A model generated the notes under the pieces. The model did no database searches. It saw only the letters and a program-made list of their open reading frames with translations, and was not told where the DNA came from. Shown here piece after piece: positions 42,201-51,509 of a DNA stretch of 64,000 nt. Location: contig LR990044.1 in NCBI GenBank assembly GCA_905147135.1, positions 9,924,122 to 9,988,121 on the forward strand, given 5' to 3'. The first letter of the stretch is position 1. Each line of letters starts with the position of its first letter. This stretch comes from Blastobasis lacticolella (taxonomy: Eukaryota > Arthropoda > Insecta > Lepidoptera > Blastobasidae). Made by a program: the position numbers and the translations under genes.

Positions 42201-43189
42201 AAAATATCATTAAAGTAATATTCACGAAAACTTTGTCATTAGCATTTCTTAGTCTCTAGTGATTACATACTCTTAAGTTATTGAAATAAATATCTCTCTT
42301 TGAAAATAGTTGGCCTTTAGTATACATAAATTGTATTATGCATAGGGGTAAAGATCAAGGAGTGTCGATGGCCTAATTGTTCTGAATTTGAACAAGAGTA
42401 CTGCCATGTAGCACTGACTCTTTTCTGAGTAATTATGTACATTATTTGTATCATAGTCTTACGGTAAACATGATTCAATCTGGTCAGGTTCCCCTGGTAA
42501 TGGCAATGATCATGGCCAAAGCAGACCCGGGGCCCTCACGTCTGACAGCATAGCCGGGACATTAACGCCCTTGTCTAACCACCTTGGGGTACTAACTATA
42601 CTGAGGTGGGGTATCTTTATACTATTTTGAAGGAGTGAGTGGAAAGCACATTTGTATGTAAAGTTATTTATAGTTTTGTATCTTATTTAAGAAGATACCA
42701 TTACACCAGTCTTAGCTTACCATTCCAACATGCTCATCAACATGATAAATCCTCTTGTTGGCTCCAGGTTCGTATAACTTTGAAGTTATGAGTTTCTCTA
42801 CAGCGAACACAACTCCATCCTTTCCTCGAAGAGCAATAACTGTGCCAGAATTTTCTACAGCCTTTGCTGCATATTCTACTTGGAATACTCGACCGTCAGG
42901 GGAGAATTGTGATGCAGAAAGATCATACTGTAAGAAATCACAGAAAGATTATAAAGAATCCTAGACAATGAATAGGCATATTTCAAACACATTTTATGGC
43001 GTAAGTATTGCTATTTTTAGTAGCTTTTAGGGTAATTTGAAGTAAATTCACAAGAACAAATCGTCATAAAGTCATAATAGCCAAACTTTATTACAAAATA
43101 CTAATAAAACTAAAAAACAAACTATCACCATAACCTCATCATTTATGAAATTTGTTAGCGATACTTACACCTGTACCGATTGAACTCAT
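39059..43189 (-). CDS. PSMA3: Proteasome subunit alpha type-3 (20S core alpha-7), complete, 5 exons, 255 aa
   Basis: On the minus strand the exons are 43189-43169, 42927-42721, 42107-41859, 41479-41367 and 39236-39059, all GT-AG and phase-consistent, encoding 255 residues, the same length as human PSMA3. The protein starts [20 protein letters not shown], the alpha-ring N-terminal signature, and goes on with [15 protein letters not shown]. It contains the Ntn-hydrolase-fold segments [17 protein letters not shown] and [20 protein letters not shown], then [15 protein letters not shown], and ends in the acidic tail [10 protein letters not shown]. Alpha subunits are non-catalytic and form the outer, gate-bearing rings of the 20S proteasome in cytosol and nucleus. 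It is Prosalpha7 in Drosophila. It converges with ASPP, and the only sizeable intron (the last, 2.1 kb) holds repeats. The call is very secure. Confidence 0.97.
39240..40265 (-). other. PSMA3 intron 4, part without recognised features
   Basis: AT-rich intron with no named repeat. Short ORFs look random. Confidence 0.5.
40271..40810. repeat. Dispersed repeat, longest copy of the 14669 family, in PSMA3 intron 4
   Basis: It starts CACAGCCCATAACAGTCCAC, shares TATAAATATAACAATGGAAA and GCTATTCTACTCTGCCGGAC with 14669-14930, and continues through a GC-rich segment to about 40810. The class is not certain. Confidence 0.75.
40948..41177. repeat. Possible MITE with short imperfect inverted ends
   Basis: GGCCAGACAGAAAAGACA near the left end pairs imperfectly with TGTCTTTTCATTCTGGCTG at the right end. 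The interior is GC-rich and unlike the flanks. Confidence 0.45.
41367..41479 (-). CDS. PSMA3: PSMA3 exon 4
   Basis: 113 nt, entering in phase 0 and leaving in phase 2 at donor GTGAGT. It reads [20 protein letters not shown] and then [10 protein letters not shown] or I across the splice. Confidence 0.95.
41859..42107 (-). CDS. PSMA3: PSMA3 exon 3
   Basis: 249 nt, phase 0/0, from [20 protein letters not shown] to [11 protein letters not shown]. It includes the [13 protein letters not shown] core typical of alpha-7 subunits. Confidence 0.97.
42361..42569 (+). repeat. tRNA-derived SINE (family A), shortened, in PSMA3 intron 2
   Basis: Head trace GTGTCGATGGCCTAATTG, middle CTGACTCTTTTCTGAGTAAT, tail CCGGGACATTAACGCC. 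The body is internally deleted. Confidence 0.75.
42721..42927 (-). CDS. PSMA3: PSMA3 exon 2
   Basis: 207 nt, phase 0/0, from [20 protein letters not shown] to [13 protein letters not shown]. It holds the conserved alpha-subunit N-terminal strand-helix. Confidence 0.96.
43169..43189 (-). CDS. PSMA3: PSMA3 exon 1: 21-nt coding microexon with the start codon
   Basis: ATG then codons for MSSIGTG, followed by donor GTAAGT. An alternative donor 2 nt upstream (GTGTAA) would put a stop codon in frame at exon 2, so the GTAAGT choice is required. Confidence 0.93.
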
Positions 43190-43290
43190 AGCGGATAGTG
43201 AATAGTATCAATTCTGTATAGAATTGCCTACAGTTATAATTATTGTGTTCACAATTTGATCGTAAAATACTGTTTTATTTAGCGGCGACG
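43190..43290. promoter_or_regulatory. Possible bidirectional promoter between PSMA3 and a divergent ORF
   Basis: About 100 bp separates the PSMA3 ATG (minus) from an ATG opening a 49-codon ORF (plus). No TATA box or clear initiator is seen. The role is inferred from layout only. Confidence 0.35.
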
Positions 43291-43440
43291 ATGACGAGCG
43301 AAGCATCAAAAACGAATTTTCATTATTTTCATGACAGTTTATTTTTTTTGGCAACTAACGTAGATGAAGAGGAAGAACTTATACAGCCACCTTTACGAAG
43401 TATCTGCAATGAAAAATTTAAATTAATTAATATTTCATAG
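43291..43440 (+). CDS. Short unidentified ORF divergent from PSMA3 (49 codons, possibly a first exon)
   Basis: The ATG at 43291 opens a frame reading MTSEASKTNFHYFHDSLFFL with a later acidic VDEEEELI patch and a TAG stop. I do not recognise it. It has no signal peptide or known motif. Its position just across from the PSMA3 start is the main reason to list it. If it is a first exon, a weak donor at TCATA/GTGAAA would match in phase with the candidate exon at 45781, but that joining is speculative. Confidence 0.25.
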   Translation: MTSEASKTNFHYFHDSLFFLATNVDEEEELIQPPLRSICNEKFKLINIS

Positions 43441-43552
43441 TGAAAAAATTGTACTGTTAAGGGTTGAAATAGCATAATAAGCGAAATTTGTTGATTAAAT
43501 TAAAATACCAACGTCAATTCAAATTATACGAATGTGTACACTGAGTAGATGT

Positions 43553-43610
43553 TAGATGGCGCTTTAATGTGTGGTCCAGCTTGTGCGTTGTGTAGATGGT
43601 AGATGGCGCT
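43553..43610 (+). promoter_or_regulatory. Two CTCF-like motifs TAGATGGCGCT upstream of PSMA3
   Basis: TAGATGGCGCT occurs at 43553-43563 and 43600-43610. The word matches the core recalled for insect CTCF (AGATGGCGC). Binding is an inference. Confidence 0.4.
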
Positions 43611-43707
43611 TAAATAAGTGACGCCCACAGGTTAGTTACCGGCCGGCAGCCTCATTTTACCTCAGTGCGTTTATCAATCACGATAGGAGAGAAGCGAATC
43701 GATGATA

Positions 43708-43885
43708 AAAACATCCTGATGGAACCTTCAAATTCAGGCGACTGAATGTGTACCTAACCATAATCCAATCTATTCTCGTTCCCCTGTTAACAAGGTCAAA
43801 CAGAAGTCGCTCCACTGTAATTATAAATTGTTAAATAAATAAATACCCTGATCTGCCAAATACTGGATCATGGTCTGTTGGACCT
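43708..43885 (+). repeat. tRNA-derived SINE (family A) fragment with a small A/T insertion
   Basis: Blocks ATTCAGGCGACTGAATGTG, CGTTCCCCTGTTAACAAGGT and GTCGCTCCACTGTAATTA are followed by TTAAATAAATAAATA and then the rest of the body. Confidence 0.75.
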
Positions 43886-43889
43886 GGAC

Positions 43890-45200
43890 CTGGTAAGTGG
43901 TAAGTCTCTGGCTGGTGTAAACTTGTACTGTCCACTGATAAGCTGATTCACAGTATGTACGGTGTTGTCGCTCACGGTTTGAGCGCCTATAGCTTTTATT
44001 AGAGCAAAGTCTACGGAGAAAATATTTTGCCTGAATTTTATAATTAAAATTTGTGCTAATGCACACCCTCCATTAAAACCTACCACTCTGCTACGGCCAT
44101 AGCAACGCCATAGTCGCATCTATATTTTTAAAATTCATTCATTGTTGTTTAAAGAAAATTCTCGACTCCAGAAGCATCAAGTCGTATGTTCCAAATCGCT
44201 ACATTTTAGTAGAGCGTAAAGAAAATTTTGCACCTTCCAAATTAAAGCCTTATTATTTATTTGGACAACCATTCCTCATCCTTTCATCAGATCAACCATT
44301 CCTTTTATTTTTACTAATATTATAAAATGGTTCACAATAGACATCACAAACGGGCCTCAGCCTGAAAAATCTTCACTTATTGATGTGAAGTTTTGGATAA
44401 GCTTGCAATATTTTGGATAATTTAAAAGATAAAAACGTTTTAGGTGCTTCTATCTGCATATGCGGTTTTATGGCTACATAATGTACCTAAATTTAAAGTC
44501 TGAAATCTAGTTATTACCCATAACAAAATCACAATTACTCAGATTATTTCAAGCACAAGGTCGTAAACACATGAAATTACGATACGAGTAGCGACTTTGG
44601 TCATTATGCACAAGTCGCGATTACATCCCTAGACGAAGGCGTATAGCGATACACAGCAGCAGCAGTCGAGTGCTTAAATTGCCAATGATTATCAGTTTTA
44701 TACGTTTTCAATACGCTAGTGAGCCGGTTTTTGCTGGGTCGAAGATGTGACTTCTGCCAAGGACTCAAGTGCACCCAAGAAAATTTCTGCAACACAGCAT
44801 GTCTAGTCATGGACGTCGGAGTAAGTGGTAGACGACCTGAATCTGAGCGTTGCGAGTAGTCCATTGACTGATGAACTTTGAAGGGTAAAAGCCAGGTGTT
44901 AGTAGAGGCACTCAAAGTCCTAGATTGAAGCTCGAAGGGCGAAACCACAAATGAGTTCAGTTCGAGGTAACTTGGACGAGTAGTACCTACTCGGGCAGCA
45001 GGTCGAAAAGCGGTCAATAATATATGAGTACGTACACGGAATTGTGTAGGGAGGTGCAGTTAAACAGTCAGTGCAAACGGAAAAGCCGGTCATGACGAAA
45101 CATCTATCCAACACGTTGAAAATAATGTGGATCCGGGCCGTACACGCGCCCTCAAGAGAATGAGGAGTTTTCCAGTAGGTATAGATAGTTGGTTTCAAAA
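43890..45200. other. Upstream region, no confident gene
   Basis: A 137-codon minus frame at 44604-45017 has no motif that I know and no splice support. It may be part of an unclassified repeat. Confidence 0.3.
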
Positions 45201-45208
45201 AGCATCAA

Positions 45209-45219
45209 TAGATGGCGCT
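45209..45219 (+). promoter_or_regulatory. CTCF-like motif TAGATGGCGCT
   Basis: Exact repeat of the word at 43553 and 43600. Confidence 0.35.
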
Positions 45220-45518
45220 CCTACAATTTTGGTAATCTTTTTATAATCTGTATGATGGTGGCAGTGATTTCATGCAGCCAACTAATACTAAACTTAAAAA
45301 TAAAATGTTTAATAATATGAACATAACTGTTAAAGGTAGAATGAAGTGTAAAAATAAAAATTTTTTGAAGTTAGCGCTATGTTCCATTATTATTACAACC
45401 TCTAAAATGGTTAAAAACTATTGACAAATACAATATTATCCAATACAACGTACCCAGTGTTTATATCCTGTTTGCTAAGAACCTATTTCAAGCGATTGTC
45501 AATTATCAAAATTGACGG

Positions 45519-45529
45519 GGCGCCATCTA
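45519..45529 (-). promoter_or_regulatory. CTCF-like motif TAGATGGCGCC with matching flank
   Basis: The minus strand reads CAGTCACTAGATGGCGCCCC, the closest match in the window to the extended insect CTCF consensus as I recall it. Confidence 0.4.
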
Positions 45530-45780
45530 GTGACTGGTTAGGAATGCTTTAGATACCTATTGGAAAACTCCTCATTGTAGATACGGGTCGTATAACCCGT
45601 AATTTGGTATTCTTACGCCCATTATTATAAATAAATGGAAGCGCGTAGGAATACGGCAATTATCGACGTATCAAACTTATGAGTTACTTATACGAAAAAT
45701 ATTCGAACGTAATATAAACAAGACTATGACGGCTTTCGCTCGTTATCAATAAATCAAATACGACTTATGCCGGGCGGCAG

Positions 45781-45966
45781 CTCTATGTATCTGATATTTG
45801 CCCTAAGATACCTTCAGGAGGCCTACAGCTGCAGTAGCAATGAACCTCCATCTGCTGAGAGCCTTCGAGAATGTGTAAGATTCAATACTGTGTCCAAAGA
45901 AGTAAATACTGAGGCCGTCCGAAGAACACTACTAACGTTGGAATTGGTAGCAAAATCGACTTACAA
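45781..45966 (+). CDS. Candidate exon of an unidentified gene
   Basis: An open frame reads LRYLQEAYSCSSNEPPSAES, then LRECVRFNTVSKEVNTEAV and RRTLLTLELVAKSTY, with amphipathic-helix spacing and balanced composition unlike the surrounding noise. A consensus donor (CAA/GTAAGT) ends it. Acceptors exist after 45780 (GGCGGCAG) or after 45807 (GCCCTAAG), both giving the same frame. I do not recognise the protein and no partner exon is confirmed. Confidence 0.35.
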
Positions 45967-46309
45967 GTAAGTAACCTTGAAGTCGTTGGCTAAGAAAAAA
46001 TTACATTATAATTTTTAAAATTAACCTACAGGTCATAGCGACCTATCGGTCTACATTTTAAGTCGATTCTACCAGATTTTCCGACATTTTTCAACCATAA
46101 AGTAAATTAACTATGTGGTCGCTTTAGTAAAACATACGTAATAGCCTAATATTAACCTATAATTTAACTTCATAGTAAAAATGTGGTTATAGTCGATATA
46201 TTTGGTGAATGGGACGTTAATTTTACTTAAAGAGGTAATTTAGTCATAAGACTAGAAAATATATCTTATTATGTTTGTTACTAATAATATTATCTTCACA
46301 ATTACTGTA

Positions 46310-46450
46310 GATATTTACCAAGGTTTTGTACTGAGGCCATACTTAATTTACGTTGTGGGTAATGTACTAGCAGCTGATATTCCCGACACGCTATCTCATA
46401 GCATACGATGACGACATCGTACTGGTAAGCTGGCGTAGATAGAATCTTGA
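46310..46450 (+). mobile_element. RTE-like RT fragment
   Basis: It reads with breaks as RPYLIYVVGNVLAADIPDTL and then DDDIVLV, the region around the RT catalytic motif seen at 34345-34430. Confidence 0.7.
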
Positions 46451-46459
46451 GACCGGGTA

Positions 46460-48915
46460 AATATGTGGTATAAACTAAGCAACACTGCACAATCTTGCTA
46501 CTTTACCCTTTTTCAGCCAAAATTTTCGTCTCGGCTTCTAGTAAAACAACCGTAGCACCGATGCATGTCGTTAAGTCGGTATGATGTCTATAAAATCTTC
46601 GCACCCACGCAGAAGGGGTTACCTCGCCGTATACTGTGGCTGTATATTCTATACATCCAGGTCATATCTGCGATAATAAAACACTGCGCCGCCGTTATGG
46701 AGAAAGGAGCAGATTACCATGTCAAAAGAATTTACGACCTCACCCTGTTTACACGTTTTTGCCACCAGCGCGCTATAAACGCCGAAAAATCCACCGAAAT
46801 TCGCGCCAAATTCCCGCAAAATGGCCGCAAACTTTATTATTGTGAATCCATAGAACGGTAGGCCGGCTGAAAGCCGCTTGTCGCGTGCACGAGAGTTCAG
46901 GGCAACTTTGTTACTGGAATGTTGCTGAAAAGTTAGGACTTTTAGGAACAGCTGTTTCGAGTTCGGCGACTCCTTCATAACGTTTCTATCTGTTCTGTTA
47001 CACAGCTTAGGTGCAGATACACACTCAGGAAATGAGCTTAGGTAATATTGGTTTTTGTAGGTTGCAAGGTGTGCCCTGATGCTTCGCTTCTTCCCATTAT
47101 GTTATAAGTTGTTTCTTTTACTTTCTTATTTCCTTAATACGTAAGCATGCGGCGTAATGCTTCTCTTGCCTTTAACGGCTGAACTTTGTGATATTTTTAT
47201 AAATCGTAATACTTCACTTTTACCAAAAAGCTCAATTTACGCTGCTCCTGAACGGCGTAATGGTACAAGGTTTCGAACTATTTTGTATTGTCTTAGTACA
47301 GCCACCTGTATTGAGGTGTCATACGCTCGGAGAAAGTACAGTAGGTACTGAGTTCTTTTATCACCGACGCCAGTCACTCAGACAACAGTTGGATGTGTCT
47401 CCTTCAGCTTAATGAAGGATTTTGCCATGTACGAGTATGTACCTACCTACATAATTCTCATGCTTGACAGCTACTTTAGAGATCGCATCAGTGTTAAAAA
47501 AATACTCCAACAGAAAATACAGCGGCCATTTTATCAACTGAGGGTTTTACCACAGAAGGGGTTTGTCACAAACTCCCCGCCGAATGTTTGTAAATATCTA
47601 GATACTGTTCTAGATACGAACCTGCTCTAACGAGCCTGTATTCCGGATATTTCGTACATCACTGATTTAAGTATCCAATATAGATTTGTGAGCAGTTTTT
47701 ACTTACTTATTTCCTGTACTTACTTGATCGTGAATACGCTTTCATTGGGTTGCTAGTGTCCTACTTGATGGTGGCCGCTTTCCATCAGATTATAAGACCG
47801 TCTGACCGTCTGACCTCCACATGCAATAAAATAATAGATACTCTATACATAAACCTCTTCACTTTTATTTCGGCACTAAGCTGTGCTTATCCAAAGTCTC
47901 AGAAACCTTGCGAGTCTCCCGCCCCGCTCGAAACACAAACGCTAAAAGCTGTTTGTAGTAAATCCTTTGCTCGCAACCATTCGGATTGTTTCAACTCCAT
48001 AATTGCCCAAGTCCCGCATCTCCACACCACTATCAAGTGAACTGTAAACACCACACCCTTGAAAGGGTTCGGGCGTTCCCTAAGTGTAGAAGGAAAGGAA
48101 TAAAACAAAATGAGCTTTGCTATTGATCCGAGGAGTGTGCACTTTATGTTTGGTGAACCTGAGAATATGAATGAGATTCAATGTTCCAGATAGGAAAAAC
48201 AAGGCGCGTAGACGGGGAAGCCGGTATTTTGTTCGAGTTTGTTGATTCTATGTTGCTGTTACTGAAAATAAGGTTTGAAGTAGGTCGTTTGTAGTAGATA
48301 AGGAACGCCAGTTTTATTAACACGTCTATTAATATTGAAAAAATGTATTGGGGGGATTGTTATTTAATTGTGGTTCTTCAATTAAGTAACAGTTATTATA
48401 GTACACATAAAATATATTTACAAGGATAATAAAAATTAACACTAATAAGTACATAAAAAAAATTAAAGTCGTCTAAACCGCTGGCCCTGGTATGGTGCCC
48501 AAAAAGCTAGCTTCCTCGTTGGATAGCGTTATCCGTTGCCCGAGAGAGCTCTTTAGACAGTAGTGGTGTCGGTTAACTTTTTCGATAGTTCTTTATACAA
48601 TTTTCTCGCACTAGGGTCCCTAGGCCCAAAGTTTCCACCCCAAATGGATGAAATACTAGGTCTTGAGCTAAAGTTCCGTGCTTCCTCCGCTTGAGGTCCT
48701 TAGCAGCAGATGCCTTTTGCCATCGTCACGTACGGACCCCGTTCGTTTCCAATATGGCCGGTAAGTTGACGGCATAAACTAAAATTGACGGTGACAAGTG
48801 GCCTTCGGATGACGTCATAGATAGCCGCATGGAAATTCCGCCCCGCGCGAGTTGACCCGCGACCTGACTTCCCGACCTCAACTCTAAGCACATAGACAAA
48901 GATAAGTAATTTAAT
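46460..48915. other. No recognised feature
   Basis: Intergenic-type DNA; ORFs of 60-110 codons without motifs. Confidence 0.4.
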
Positions 48916-48919
48916 CGCC

Positions 48920-48982
48920 ATCATCTTGGCGTTATGTCCCTGTTGCGCCCCTGCGCGGCACGTGAGGGCCCAGGGTCCGCCT
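48920..48982 (-). repeat. SINE family A tail fragment
   Basis: CTTGGCGTTATGTCCCTGTT to GGGCCCAGGGTCCGCC, the same end as 20171-20232. Confidence 0.6.
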
Positions 48983-48989
48983 AAAAGAT

Positions 48990-50925
48990 AAATCATCTGA
49001 TATGGTACCGATATTCGAGGAGGGACAACATGTAGCCAGAACCCTGACTCTCGCTCTGTAACGGCTAGGAGACTGTTTTAGTTTATTTTTGTATTTGACT
49101 CATCACATAGCTCTTGATGCATGAGACTCATTAGGACATAGGTAACTATACTCAGCCAGGTATACTTTAGCATATGTCCAGCAAGTACTGTCAATAAACC
49201 TTCGGTATGCCTTGGGTTTTAGGTTTTTGCTGACTAAATTTTCAGAGCTCGAAGATGAAAAGGCCGGCAGAGAAACACTTGAATTTTGCGTACTCCGATT
49301 CCGCCTAAACGAACTGGTAGCAAACCGACCAAGCTTGTGAATTGAGATCTAAATTTAAAATTTTGGAGAACATAATTATCTAAATAAAGGTTATACCAAA
49401 TTAGCGAATTTCCTAAAAGGGCTGCATCGTATAAAGTACGTCAATTTCGGAACGAAAACCCAGAAACGGAGTAAAAATAAGGCCAGTGTGATTATTTTCA
49501 ATATCAAGAGGCAGGTCCCTGCTGAAAAGCATCTATGATTCATATTAAGGTTTTATGGTACTAAGAAAAACCCAAAACCGATGACACGTCACCACTATGG
49601 ATCTGGTTACCATATCCTTGAAACTGGAACACAGCAATACAGGCATAACTTACGCGATCAATATGGTGGATGTTTTGTGCATCTAGTAGAAATTTTCTTT
49701 TGTTAACTATAATATTTCTTTCATTCCTAGACATCATAAATGAGATGGATCTCACATGGTTGATAGTTTATATTGCCATTATCCTGCAAGTGCAGGAGCC
49801 GCGCCGCTGCCGCCGCCTCGTTGGCCGCACAAGGCGCGACATTACCAAATTAAAAACGCTGTCCAACATGTTTTCCCAGGACGGAAGCCGGGGGCTGGCA
49901 TTAAGTAAATATTCGTGTAATTGCGTTGTCTAAAAAATTTCGGAGATAAATTTTTTGGTCGCGGGCCGGGCACCGCATACGAAATGAGCCACACTGGATT
50001 ATTATTTGCGTAGCTGACATCCTAATTAAGGTGGCTTTTTTCTTTGTCCTTCGCCCGGAATAATGCTCGCACGGATAATGGGCGAGCCAGCATAACTTGA
50101 GTAAACAAAGGGAAAAGGAAAATTAGGTAGTCAACTCACCTGGGTAGGGTCTTGGTCCAATTCAAGCATTTATTCCGGCCTCTGATTTATTTTTCAGGCT
50201 TTTATTTAGGTCGAGGACTTAACGAAAGTACGTGCACGTGCACCTATAATATCTATGGGTAAATTATTGTAAGTATGGTTATAAAACCTTTGCTTTTCAT
50301 CAGTAGTCCTTCAAAATTTAGTAGAGGGTATTGTGATAACCTTTAAACCTTTTGATAATTTCCTTACAAAAAACAACAGGAAATGCTGCTACCCATTTCC
50401 TGCTGTTTTCGATAGGGTATCGAAGCTCGATAGTTTTGATAATTTCAGACTAGCGAGTCCCCCTAAGACGTTAATTTCATTGTAGCCATGAGAGGATATG
50501 GTGGCCATTGGTGGCCGATGGGAGCGATTATTCTGCTGTACCACCATACCACCAGATATAACGATTCTGCAAATAAAAACGTAAATAAACTTCATTAGTA
50601 CTCCAACAACCTATAAACAGCAAACAATTTAGAACTGCATCGCTTTTGATCTCCCTCATTGTCCATACAGAAACAAAGTGCCATAGTCACAGCCACCGCT
50701 GAACCTAGCTCAAAAGAACAAACTATAAGCACTAAGTATTTTACTGTTCATGAACTCTGAACTCGCCCAAAGTTTCCCGTTTCCAAAGCTGAAGGCGGGC
50801 CCGAGTGATAATTTTGAAACAAATTCAAAGCTCGTGGAACAATTAAACCGCTTAAATGTCAAACTGGAAGGCTGGACAGAGTTTCCGTTGAAAGTATCAA
50901 CATGAGGTTAGCTATTTATAACATT
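48990..50925. other. No recognised feature
   Basis: No gene or repeat I can name. Confidence 0.4.
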
Positions 50926-50934
50926 GTATGGAGG

Positions 50935-51110
50935 TGGACTTTATTATATACTTGAGGTCTGATGGAGATTGACATTGCCGAGTCGAACGTGAGAGCCAAC
51001 GGTTTACGACGTGGGGATGCCGTAGATCTGGCTAAGTGGAGAAGCAAGAGCAGGAAAGCCGGCCCTGGCAGAAGCCGGAATTGACAGCTCGGATGATGAT
51101 GATTAGCCTT
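50935..51110 (+). mobile_element. RTE-like retrotransposon 3' end
   Basis: It reads NVRANGLRRGD-like codons and then AGTGGAGAAGCAAGAGCAGG, CTGGCAGAAGCCGGAATTGA and a GATGATGATGATTA tail, the terminal part of the family seen at 34340-35225. Confidence 0.8.
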
Positions 51111-51303
51111 AATATTTTTCATGTAATATGGCAGACAAACAAGCAAAGTCACCAGATAGAAAGTGGTCACTGCCGCCTATGCACATCAGCAACACCAGGG
51201 GCACATTACACACAAGTAAGTATATAGGAAACGTAGGTCGAGTATTAATTTACCTTAATAAAATAATCACTGTTTTCCCTCACCTTAAGAACTTCGGTTC
51301 CGC

Positions 51304-51411
51304 GTCATGAAAGAAGAGACTTGTCAAATGACAGTAGAGGGGATTTCGCGCAGGTAATCGCCTACTGCGCAAGTCGAACCACGTGACCCGCCAAGTCTCT
51401 TCTTTCATGAC
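51304..51411. repeat. Foldback element with perfect 20-bp arms
   Basis: GTCATGAAAGAAGAGACTTG at 51304-51323 is exactly inverted at 51392-51411. The interior has a smaller GCGCAGG/CCTACTGCGC-like pairing. The right arm is about 10 bp from a SINE head. Confidence 0.8.
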
Positions 51412-51420
51412 ACTAGTATT

Positions 51421-51498
51421 ACGTGGCCGCAGCGGGATTCGAACCCGGTACCTCTCGCTTACGAGTTGGATACCCTATCTGCTCGGCCACCGACGCTC
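51421..51498 (-). repeat. Solitary tRNA-like head of SINE family A
   Basis: On the minus strand GGTGGCCGAGCAGATAGGGT resembles an A box and GGTTCGAATCCCGCTGCGGC contains the B box. The same head occurs at 55565-55620. The ends do not pair as a tRNA acceptor stem. Confidence 0.7.
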
Positions 51499-51509
51499 CA
51501 ATGTATTAA

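Noticed and set aside
44604..45017. 137-codon minus ORF as a gene
   Set aside because: Low-complexity Ser/Thr/Arg composition, no recognisable domain, and no conserved start or splice signals. Kept only as a note in the region entry.
51421..51498. Functional tRNA gene
   Set aside because: A-box- and B-box-like parts are present, but the ends do not pair and the same sequence heads the SINE copies at 55565 and 56738.
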